Shown here in pieces: positions 47,438 to 58,200 of a stretch of DNA of 64,000 bases. Location: contig JACBWW010000004.1 in NCBI GenBank assembly GCA_020086605.1, positions 28,925,047 through 28,989,046 on the forward strand, written 5' to 3'. Within the stretch, counting starts at the first letter, position 1; every line of letters begins with the position of its first letter. The position numbers were made by a program, and so were the translations under genes. Source of the DNA: Lanius collurio. Lineage: Eukaryota > Chordata > Aves > Passeriformes > Laniidae. The notes beneath the pieces were generated by a model. It was not told where the DNA came from. It saw nothing but the letters and a program-made list of their open reading frames with translations, and made no database searches.

Positions 47438-47488
47438 CCGCCCCTGCCCGTCCAGGCAGCGCTCCCAGGCTCCCCCGGGGCGCTCGGC

Positions 47489-47692
47489 ATGAGGAGGATC
47501 AGGGCCAATGCCATCGCCATCCTGACCGTCGCCTGGATCCTGGGCACTTTCTACTACTTATGGCAGGACAACAAGCCCCGCTCGGCGGCTGCCGGCAGGT
47601 CCGCCGGAGGCGGTAGCGGCGCCGCCCGGAGCGGGCAGAGGGCGGCCGGCAGGCTGGAGCTGCGCCGGGATGAGAGGACCATCCCCCTGATC
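47489..47692 (+). CDS. GALNT16: GALNT16 coding exon 1: signal anchor
   Basis: GALNT16 is a polypeptide N-acetylgalactosaminyltransferase that starts mucin-type O-glycosylation in the Golgi. This exon encodes residues 1-68. MRRIRANAIAILTVAWILG then TFYYLWQDN is nearly identical to the recalled GALNT16 N terminus: a short basic cytosolic tail, a type II transmembrane anchor (about residues 6-26) and the start of the stem. The stem (RSAAAGRSAGGGSGAARSG and on) is richer in Ala, Gly and Ser than the mammalian one. RDERTIPLI just before the donor is conserved. The exon ends phase 0 at CTGATC|GTGAGT. The frame is open for 209 codons upstream, but homology begins at this ATG. The glycosyltransferase and ricin-type lectin domains lie right of the window. 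Confidence 0.94.
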
Positions 47693-49319
47693 GTGAGTGA
47701 GCGGCGGCCGCCAGCATCCCGTCCTGCCGCGGAGGGAAGGATGCTCGGGAAGGGAGCCGGCGCGGGGTGCGCCGGCGGAGGGCTGCGCTTTGCCTTCGGG
47801 TTGCTTTCTGTTTATTTTAGCATTCGTGCTTGTCACCATGGCAGCCGCTGCAATCGGGGAGCAGGGTGGGCACTCTCGGGGCAATAGAGTAATGCCGTGG
47901 GTAAAGTGTTCACGAGTTTTCTCCGCCGCTCTCAGCCCGGGCTCTGCTCATCCGGCTTGAGAGCGGCTGCCCTTGGCCGGGGAAAAAGACGGGTGAAACA
48001 GCTGGAAGGTTTTTGGTTCGCGTTCGGGAGGAGCATACATACTGATACGGACACACACACGTATGTGATCACAGTGCTTTCCCGTCAGGACCAGCTGAGA
48101 GCCATGACCTCTCACAAACCCTTCCTCCGGCCAGCCGGGCTCTAAGCATCGCGCCGGCGGGGACGCGAGTGGCACTTGCAGTGGGGGACTGTACAGCTGG
48201 TACCAACCTCCGCCTCGGCCCCCTCCGCTTGGTTTCCAGATGGGGGACCTGGGCGCCACTCGGGAGTTTTGTCTCTTTTAAGCCAGAGACAGCAGTCTGA
48301 GTCAGGCTCAGGCTAGGGTTTGGGCAGGGAGATGGCGGGAGCCCCCAGGGTTCCTTCCTAACCCGAGGGGTGGTAGCGGTGCCCTGATGTGCTACTTCAG
48401 TTTTGTTGAAAGCTCCACACTCTGCCCTCCCTGGGTATCTGTGGGCTCAGTAGGGGGATAAAATTGAGCTCCTGACTTAAGGATGATGAGACCTTTCTGC
48501 TCTCTCCATGGGGGTGATTTGTCCTCCCTTCAGCCTGTATAATAGCATCAATAAAGCTCTCCCAACTCCAGGCAATCACTTCATAAAAAATAAATCAGCC
48601 CCTGGAGCAAGAACTGGCCCAGCAATACCATTCCCAGGAGTGATCCAGCTGAAGCGGTTCGGGAGCTGCTGTGTGTGTCACTCTTTGGCTGCGAATCCAT
48701 TTGTCAGCTGGTTACGCACACATGGAAGCGAACAAAAGCAGCAGCCCAGTCGGAGCAGGGGCCGAGCGCCAGGGCTGCCCGCTTCCCTCCTTGGCTGGCA
48801 CTGGGATTTTTTGGCCTGTCTTGCTTTTCTTCACCTGTGAAGTGGGGATAGGAGGTGCGTGTATGAGTGTTTGGGAAGCCTTGTGAATGTTTGGAAAATG
48901 CTGTCAGAGCAGTCCCAGCCCTCAGGCAGCAGGGTGGAAACCCTTCATCTGAGCCCCTTGGCCATTGCTTGCAGCTGCTGAAACTCAAAAGTCAAAGCTG
49001 AGGCTCTTGGGCAGAGCACTCAGGTTATTTGCTGCTTGCTAGGGCCAGGGGCTGCCAGCAGGTCAGGGTGCTCTGCTGTGAGACCCTCTGTGGGGTAGGA
49101 CTGTGGAAATGAGTACGGTGAGGAGCTCTGCGAGTGCTGTTATTGCTGTAGCCCTTTGGGTGTGCTGGGAAACACTCTCAGGCTGGCCAGGGCTGAGTTG
49201 AACAAACGGAAGATTTGGAGCACTCCTGCTTTTGATTCCACCTTAGTGGCAGAGGAAGCTGCCCCTGAGCTCTGATTCTTTGTGTGAGCTTGAACATGCT
49301 GCTCTAGCAGTTTTATTTC

Positions 49320-49440
49320 TCTGTTGCCCTGCTTATCCCTTCTGTTTTTTTATAGCATTTACTTTACTCCCTCTCAGAGGGCTTGTGAGGTTACATGAAT
49401 CCATATCGTTTGCCAAGCACCTTAAAATCCTGGTGAGGAG
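49320..49440 (+). repeat. Possible MIR-like relic
   Basis: Phrases 'tttactccctctcagagggcttgtgagg' (in part) followed by 'ccaagcaccttaaaatcctgg' resemble the 3' half of MIR ('...cctcacagggttgttgtgagg...aagcgctttg'). Highly diverged. Confidence 0.4.
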
Positions 49441-51810
49441 GATGCTGTGGCAGTGCCGCACGTTGTTATATTGCTGCTGTTTGGGGGGAGGCAGTATGTG
49501 CTCGTGGCTAACCACATAGCCTCTCCTTACAAGATACAGTGCTGTCTAACTGCCATCTGGTCCTGCTCTCAAAACAGTGTAAATCATCCCAACTCTGCTC
49601 CATGCACGAAATCCCTTAGCAAAGAAATATAATCATTCTTTGTGTCTCCTGTCCCTGTGTAACTGAGGTCCCAGGATGTACCAGCCCTCCCAGTAGGGCT
49701 CCCAGGCTTCTCTGAGATGAAGGAGGACCCTCCCGATGCACCTGGCATTGGGGCATGGTGGAAATATCACATCCTGACCTGCCATGATGTATTTGCATAG
49801 AGAAAGAAAACAGGAAGGGTTTGTGGTGTTTGGGCTTTCCCTCATGCATGCATGTTCCCAAGGGTTTGGTGGGTTGCCATGAGAGGCAAGGTGGTAAAAT
49901 GCAGTATGTGTACTCCTGTAACTGCAGTGCTATGGCTGTGGGGTGCCTAACAGGCTTAGCAGTGATGTGCACAAGGAGCTGTCCCAGCCTTGGCCTCTGC
50001 CTGCACTGCTGGGGCAGAAGCAGGGAAGTGACTGCGGGTGGGGACGGTGCAGCAAGGTTGGTGGAGGTCTGGGGACAGCACTGTCCCCCAGGGCGTGGTA
50101 TGCAGTAAGGTCTGAGCTGCGTGTGTGAGCCTGGGGGCTGCTCAGGCCGGGGCAGTAGCTATGCGGACGGTCCCCAGCATGCGGCCGGGGGGCTGCAGCA
50201 CAGCCTGCTGCCCGCTCCCAGCCAGCACGGGGAACGTGCCAGTTCTAGTGCCCCGCTGGAGAAATAACGCATCTAGAGAAGCAGCTGTCCTTTGGCAGCG
50301 CAGAGCCCTCAACCCTGAGTTCATTCCCCTCGAAGTTAGATTATCTGACTTAATGTATAACGGCAGTCATGTGTAAGGGGAGGCATGCCCGTGCTCCGCC
50401 TGCTCCTCTATCCCTCGGCTTTCTGCAGAGCCACTGAGACAAGCTGCCCATTTTGATCCAGCTTCTGGTTTCCTCTGCTCTGAGTGAGTGGTGTTGGAGT
50501 TCAGGTTTGGGCTCATCTGCAATTAAGGGTGACTCATGTGACTTATGGGTCTCTGGAAAAATATTTCTTCAGTTTTCTAAAATTGGCTGCTTTTCTGTCT
50601 GGGAAAAATAAAAAAAAAATCTTTGTTTTGGATGAGCGAGTCCAAGAGTTCTGCTCTTGCATCTATGCTATGACATTTCAAATCCTGGGCAAGTGAAGGT
50701 GTATTGCATGGATTTAAAAACAGAAGTGTTTTCTGGGCTTGTGTTTTACTTCTTTATTCTCTCTTAATGTGAAGAATAAAAATCACCTTAGGAAAACACT
50801 ATAGTCAGCTGCAAATCTCAGCTTGAAACTGTTTTTTATTTGTTGACCTCATATTTATTAGCACAACTTTGAACTTAAAATCTGAATGTCTGATTCCTGG
50901 AGTTATCCAGGGGAGCCTTTGTATATTTAAGCTGGGGCATGGAGCTGTCAGAGATCAGTGTCCCAGAAACAGCTTGTGCATTAATAGTGATCCTACAGAT
51001 ATCTGCTTTATATATAGAAATCTTAACATGTGGTCTCTCTGCAATAGGCTCTTCACAAACAGGCTGTACAGATGCTTGAAATGAAAATTCAGAAATTGGT
51101 AAATGGTGACATGCCAAGCCCTGCATGCTTCCCTTTCCACTTACCGTGGAGGGTAGAAACACAAGCAAGTACCACACTCCTAGAAATGCATTTTTCCTCT
51201 GGAGCACAGCATAGTTTCATATTGATTAGAAGGAGCCCTGAGACCTCTAATAGTTGATTTGTGTGTTTTTGGAAGATGAACTTCTTCCCTGGACTCTTTT
51301 CTGTCCCTCCTAGGCAAAATGTTGTCTCCAGAAAATTTCCAAAGGCTGTGCAATGTGTCTTTGGAAGGGCTTTGGCATCATTCCTGCACTATGTACAGGT
51401 GGTTAATTGCTCACCATGTGCTGCTTATCTGCTTTAGTATGGCACTAATGAGCAGAGCCCAGGGCTCTGTTCTTCCCTGCCTAAAGACTGCAGCACGGGA
51501 AGCTCACCCAGCATACTTGTGTCCCAGTGAAGAGAGCGAGGCCATTGCTGCAGTGTGGGCAAAGCTTGTTAGTGAGAGGGGTGGTTGGTAGGCAGTTTTG
51601 AAAGAGAAATTTTTCTGTTGGCTGACTGTGAGCTGAGGGTGGGAGTATTTGCTCCTATTCCCTAGCCAAAGCGGGATGTGAAGCTGCCCACAGGGTTCTT
51701 CAGCTTGCTGTCTTCTCTGGGGTGGCAGGAAAGCAGCAACATGCCTGAAAGTTGGAGACAGAAGAGTATCCTTATCTAAATGCTCTGAATTGTGTTAGGC
51801 TGATGCCCAG

Positions 51811-51889
51811 TTGCTCTTTGGAACAGGTATGATGCCTCTTATCTTTGTCAATTGCTCTTTGGAGCCGGTATGTTGACTCTTGTCTTCAT
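51811..51889 (+). repeat. Imperfect two-copy tandem repeat, 41-bp period
   Basis: ttgctctttgga...ggtatg(a/t)tg(c/a)ctctt occurs at 51811-51851 and again at 51852-51889. The second copy has several substitutions and a small indel, so the duplication is older than the one in EXD2 intron 7. Confidence 0.85.
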
Positions 51890-53764
51890 CCTGCCAAATT
51901 TTGTGACCTGTGTAGTTTCTCTGTGACCCCACTGGAGCCAGTTTGGCAGCAGAGAGGCCCTGTGCTGTAGTGCTGCCTCAGGTTGCCTGGGCTCGGCCCT
52001 CCTGCCTGCTCCCTACCTCTGTGCTCAGCCATGTAAAATGAGCACTGGGGAGATGAGATCAAGGCATCCTTTTTCCTTGTACCAAAGGATTTGTAAATGC
52101 TCTGCAAACATCGCTGAACTGAGTGTCACCTGCCTGTGGTGAGACAGCAAGCAGGAGACTCCACTAGGATGCTTTGCCAAGAACAGGTGGTGTGTGTAGG
52201 CAAAGAACAAGTTGATGAGGAAAGATGTAAATTGTTTCATTCCCACGTCTTGTTTAGCCAGAAAATAGGCAGTGGCTGGGCTTTACCTGCTTCTCTGAGT
52301 TGCCACACTGGCACATTTAGCCATGCTTGTATTTACCACCAAGTAAGACTACCTTGATGTCTGCTCTTCAGACTCTGGAACCCCTAGTTAACAGCACACT
52401 CTGCTGCTTTTGTTTTGTGTTGCCTTTGGCTCCTGGGTATCTGAATCCCACAGAGCAGGTGCTGGCTGATGTTCACTGTGCATTCATGAATGATTTTATT
52501 CTCATCCCTTCATCACATTTCCTCTGTGTGCAGCTTTTAGAGGATGCTGTTTTCCTCATGACTGGGATAAGCTGCAGCTTTCATGGTTTGCTAAATGATA
52601 TGATTTTTCAGGAATATGTGTCCCATGAAGCTCCTGCATGTGTGCCTGCCTGGAGGCAGGTCGTGTAGTCTCAGGTATGTAACTCTGGAAACTGAGGTGG
52701 ATCCTAAATAAATAAAAAAACTCAACAAACACAACAAGAGGGGAACAGCACTAATTCCTTGCATTGACATATTGTCAGGCTTAATTTCATGACCTGCTGT
52801 GCCATGGAGAGAAAAGGCCTAATTTTTAATGAGATGCAACTGTTCATTTCAGCAGCTTCCTTACCATTTTACTCATAGCAGGTTGGAACTCTCTTGAGTC
52901 TACTGCCTTTTGGGGCAAGGATAAGGCATATGTCTCTGTAGATTTCTCTCTGCTGTTATGCTGTCTGTGTTTGAGTTTGCACATGTGAACTGAGCACAGG
53001 AGGCTCTGTGGTCTCCCCAAGGCTGGGGTGCTGCCTGTAAGCCAGACTACCTAGGCTGCAGGAGCTCGAGACCAGGAAGGTATGGTGGGCAAGCCATGTT
53101 CAACAGCTCATGAAATGCTCTTGTTTTCTTAAAACATCTTCCTTTCAAGTTAAGGGAAAAGTAGAGGAAACTTCATCTCTCCATCCTTCCAGCTTGCAAA
53201 GCAGCCCCACTCCCTGTGGCTCTGCAAATATCTAGGGGTGTTGGAAATGAGATGGAAAAGAAGCTGCAGGTTGCAGTACCAGTTCTTTTGGAGGTGAAGG
53301 TGCTCCTGCCAGTTGCTGGGTTTGTCTGTGCTGTTCAGCCTGGTTCATTCCACTGCCAAAATCCAGCACCTGCCTGGCTCTGCCCAGCACCTATATGGCC
53401 TCTGCTCTTCCCAGTTTGTATCAGGGTGGGGGACACAGCCCTTAATGCTTGGGGTTTGGTGACAGCCATTCCTGCTGTGGCTAGACCCTTGCAGCTATAA
53501 TTTTTTTTTGGATCTCTGTGGCAACTCTTATGGCACATGAGGCCTGTGCTGGCTGCCTGGGAAAGGATGACTTGGTAACTTTTTCTCTAAGTATATTACT
53601 GCAGGAGGAAGATTCAGTGACAGCTTGATGGTTTAATATTTTATTTACAGTGTTTATGTTTTAAAAATGTGGGAAGGACTGCTGTTTGCCTAAATGGCAG
53701 AAAATTATTTTTATTTTATAATATAATTATATTTAATTTGTCCCAGTGGTCCTTGTGGTACATT

Positions 53765-53790
53765 AAAAATAAAATAAAAATAAAATAAAT
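53765..53790 (+). repeat. (AAAAT)n short A-rich repeat
   Basis: Five consecutive AAAAT-like units within an AT-rich block in GALNT16 intron 1. Confidence 0.85.
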
Positions 53791-54824
53791 GGTTCACAAT
53801 AGTAATATTAATAAAATCCAGTTGGCAGCACTAGTCTTAATTGTTAATCAAAACAATGCTGTAGCTGCAGTGAGATAGCCAGGGCTTGGGGAACATGGTG
53901 GTCTGGGCAGCCTGGGACAGTGTGTAGAAGTGAGGGGAGTGCCAGCGTAGTGCTGCTGAACATGATTTATTTTACTAGAGCCTTTTCATTAAATTAGTAG
54001 GTGAAGCAGTTGCAAGTTTTAGTGAGCTGAAGCATTCTTTAGTATGCAGCTGCTTCCTCTGGTAGATTTGTCTTTGCATATACAAAACTGTCTTAAAGTT
54101 TAAAAATTAAAAATTTAGCAGTGTTGCTGGAAACAGAAAGCTTTGATAGACATCTCAGTTTGCTGTTTGCCATGGTGAAACTTGGTCCAGACACTTCATC
54201 CCAAGGCAGGCAGGTTGAGAGTCACTTAAAAGGCAAAGGGAGAAGATGCTTTTTTTCAGTGGCACTGAAATGGGACTGCCCATTTTGGAGCACTGGAAAC
54301 TGATTTAATTATTCCTGTTGGAAAAACGTGCATAGCACAAAGGCAATGAAACAAACAGAGGCAAATGTGCTGAGGAGGAAACTCATGGGATAGTGGGGGG
54401 CGTCCTGGCTCACTTGTGCATTGTCTCCCTTCTGCAGGGGAGGCCCCAGGGCAGAGCCTGGCAAGGTGGGATCTCTTGCTCTTGTTTGGCTCCCCACAGA
54501 ATGCCAGCTGGTTGCTCCTATTCTATGTCACCTCAGTAAGAGTCCCAGGACCTTGCTTTCTCTTTCCTGTTTTGGTCACGTATGCTGCTCTCTTGTGCCC
54601 CTCCAGCTCAGTCTGCCAGCTCCTGCAGTAGAGTTGTAGTTTCTTTGGGGTTGTCCTGTCAGCTGTCACTGCTGCTGTGTCAGTCAGGTGCCTGGCACAG
54701 AGGCCATGATCCACAGCACATCCCATACTGTTGCATTAAGGTAAAGACTGAACCACTGTGAGACCTGTGGGCTGGGAGTTGAGCTGGCTTGTTGACTGAG
54801 CTGAACTTATCTTCCTTACAGGCT

Positions 54825-54965
54825 CTTCATATGCCTCAGTTTCCCCAAAGTCTAAAATGAAAATTTTATCTACTTCACAGGGCTTTTGGGCAGCTTAGCT
54901 TGCACATTTTGTAAAGGGCTGGAGATGAAAGAGATAGCGTTAGCAAAATGGTTGAGTTCTCCCTT
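54825..54965 (+). repeat. MIR-like ancient SINE relic
   Basis: 'atgcctcagtttccccaaa' then 'gtctaaaatgaaaattttatc', 'tacttcacagggct' and 'cacattttgtaaagggctgg' follow the order of a MIR 3' half (cctcagtttcc, ctgtaaaatgg, cctcacaggg, tgtaaagcgctt). This is one of the clearer copies in the window. Confidence 0.6.
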
Positions 54966-55281
54966 TGTATACCCTCTGAACAAGGAAGGGGATTAGCAGA
55001 AATGTAGCAGGTCAGGGCCGATCTGCTGCAAGAGGAAGGTGTTAAAGGCACAGCACAGGCTGCTCCGTGCACTGAAAACAGGATTTGTTAGAAAAGGTTG
55101 TGTATTACCTGCTGCTGTCTTTTGCTGTGTCTTTACAAGCACATATTCTTGCAACTAATAAAAATAAAGGACTGGTGGTGGACTGTCCGCATCAGATTTC
55201 CATGTCCTTGTGTTGTGCTTGGGGCTGTGGAAACAGTGAGATATATGGCAGTACATTTAAAACAAAATCAAAAACAAAGTT

Positions 55282-55296
55282 AAAAAAAAAAAAAAA
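55282..55296 (+). repeat. Poly-A run
   Basis: Fifteen consecutive adenines following an A-rich, CAAAA-like lead. No upstream gene-like source is recognised. Confidence 0.9.
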
Positions 55297-58200
55297 GAGG
55301 TCTCTTGGGCCCCATCTTTGTAGAGAAATTACCCATGTTGTGATATGCTTTGTGCATGTGTATAATTTCTCTGTGTTGGTAGAGACTGGGTTTTTGATAG
55401 GCAGCTGAATGCTTCCTTTGGAGCTACTTTCTTTTGGCTCTTTCAGGGGTATCATCTGTGCAGAGACCTGCCTCAGCTCTCTCTGCAGTGCCACTGCAGG
55501 TCTCACAGCATTGTTGTTGTCCCCGTGCATCCCCAGGATGAGAATGAAGCTGTCACATGCGGCTGCCCTTGGGCTGGGAAGCTGTTTTGGCTGCTCAGAT
55601 GATGCTTGGTTGGTCATCCTGCCATGACGGAGCTGGAGGGTTGAGTTTGCAGTTCAGGCTTCAAGGCTGCCATGGTTGGATTGGGGCAGTGCTCTAACTT
55701 CTGACTGTTACAGCATGGTCATTGATGACATTTGGCTAAAACTGCAGAAAATTATCTGCTTAAACCTCTTGTTTTCAGTTCTCCCACCTAACAAATTTTT
55801 CGTCTTGTAACCTGTAATACAATCCTTTGAGGAGGCTTTGTTTAACGGTGGCAGAGAGAGAAAGCACCTTTGCTGAAATCTGCATCAGACATTTTGTGGG
55901 CCTGTAAGGAAAAAAAAAGGACTATTTTTCTTGCCTTTATTGTTTTGGATAACAGCTCTGAAAAAGCTAGGGCCTGGCTGGAAAAGTGCTTCTAACCAAT
56001 GAAAGTGTCTTCAGAGGTTCTCTGAAAAAATCTTTCTGCAGGAAAAAAATTGGAAAAATGATACTTTCCATCTGCTTGCCTGCTGAGTGCCCTGAACAAA
56101 GTATTTGGTGCCAGAGAGTGTCATGACTAGTAATGCCATGCTGTAACTTTGTGCCTTTTGGTACCAAGTATGCAGTAAAACGCATAATAAATAAGGGAGA
56201 GTCTATATGAGGTGCAAAAAGCACTGCAGCTCCTCGGGTAACTGGTCAGTTAGTCTCTGAGTACAGGAATCTGGATGCAGTGGCAGTGCAAATGGGAGCC
56301 ATCACATCCACACAATGAAACTGAAACAATTGTGTGCTTCCTATATAGTTCCCTGTAGTCTTTTGAAATTGTAAAAATCAATAGTAAAGTTTTGGAGTTA
56401 AAAACTGGGAATGGTGCAAGTGCTCACTGCCAAGTCCTGGTGCATGTGATCATGCAGTATTTCCCAGGTGCTATAGTATGCATGCCATTTTTGGTGGATC
56501 TTTTTCTTTGTACCTTTCAGTGAGGTTTATTCAGATCTGGTTGTGTGGTAGGAATTACCAGCCACCAGGAGTAGGCTGTATATGTCTCCCAACCTTCTGA
56601 AATGTCTCCGTTTGGCTGAACTACCTGTTTTATGACTAAAGATAGGGAACAGCCTCTCACAGTGACCTCTGGGGGGGTTGGCAGGAGTATTGACAAACAG
56701 GTAGAAGCATAACCCTATCTCTGGCCTAGGGATGCTCAGTTGCCATATCCCTTGGTGCTTCACTTTCAGAGCTGGCTCTTCTGTCAGGGGCAGGCTGGGA
56801 TGAGCACAGGGGTGTTCTTCTCATTGCTTGGGTGCAGGGTGGTGTTTATACTGAGCTTGGGTTGGCAGCAGAAGCCTGGATGATCTGCAGTGAGGTAACC
56901 CTTTCAAAAATTCCGTTGGAGCAAATCTGGATGAACTTGGTGTCTCTTTGTATCCTCCCTATGTTTGGGGTAGTCTGAGTCTGGTTGTGCCATGCCTTGG
57001 AATGCCAGATTGCTGTGTCATGCCTGCTAGCTGAGTGGCCCCATGGAACATTTTGGGGCATTTCCAGTCTATGCTGGGAAAACTGGACCACACTGGCTGA
57101 GCAGCCCTAAAGAAATTTTGGCAAGGGCTGGGAGATCAACATTCCTTCAGAACTGACTGTGAATCAGGCAATGATGAGGTCAAGTGAGGTCTGGCCTTGG
57201 AGAAGCTGCCCAAGCACCTATCAAAAGCTGCCTTTGGCTGAGTGTGAAATGATTTTTAAGTGAGCAGTTGGACTGCTGGCTCAGGTCAGGTCCTTGAACA
57301 GACATGAATCTCATGCTACAGGTTAGGCGAGTCATGAGGAGGTGGTTAACAGTGAAAGCAAACACTGTCCTTACAGCACAGGATACAGACTGAGTCACAC
57401 TGGGTAACAGGAAAAATCTGCTGATCTGCCTGCATCACTCTCCTTACAGCATTACTAAAAATTATGCATTGTAAATTATTTACTCATTAATTTTCTTGGG
57501 CCCAAAGCGTCAGTTTCAGGGAAGATGCGCAGGAGTTGAAAGGAAACATGGAGGGGTGATACAAATCATTGTGTGTAGCAGGGCTAATGTGCAATACAGG
57601 TTATGGCTACATTCTTCCTGCTGCTGTTCAGCTGTTAATTGTGCAGTACTGCCCTGTGTGGTCGGTGCCTTTGCTACCCCTTGCATCTGTGACTCAAAAG
57701 GGCTGCCTGAGTGCTTCTACCACCCCCAAGGGTTTGGATGCATCAGTCATGGCATGGCAGTGCCATGGCAGTAGTGTTCTCTTGCCCACTGCCAGCATCC
57801 TTGGGGCAGTGGCTCTCACCAGCTCTCACTTGCACTGAGGAATTGGAGGGGACAGTGTTCTGTGACGACTTTGTGAGAGAGATTTGATGTGTGCAAAGCT
57901 GAGCCCTTTAAATCTTGGTGCCCTAGTTAACAGGGATTTAGCCCTTCCAACCTGTCACAGTCCATCTCATTTTTCCCCCTTTTTCCCTTTAGTTAGAGGA
58001 TTAAAATTGTCGCATTGAGCTTAAAGGGGATTGGAATGCTCTGTATTTTTCTTCTGCTTTTGCCCAATGTCTCCTAAGAGACATCATAAAGAATGGCCAA
58101 GAATGGATAAACAGGTATTAACAGTACTGCAAGTGCTGAAGAAGAGGTGAGAAAACTCTCCCTACCCTGTGCCTGCGTTATTGCAGGGGCTTTGCAGGAT

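Larger units (their letters stand above)
46850..47990 (+). promoter_or_regulatory. GALNT16: CpG island promoter of GALNT16
   Basis: GC-rich, CpG-dense DNA begins near 46.85 kb, peaks around 47.15-47.7 kb and fades near 48 kb. It contains the GALNT16 start codon. No TATA box is evident. It holds GA-rich (47236-47270) and CT-rich (47380-47433) tracts and short CGG runs (about 47318-47330). The transcription start probably lies between 47.0 and 47.45 kb. Confidence 0.8.
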
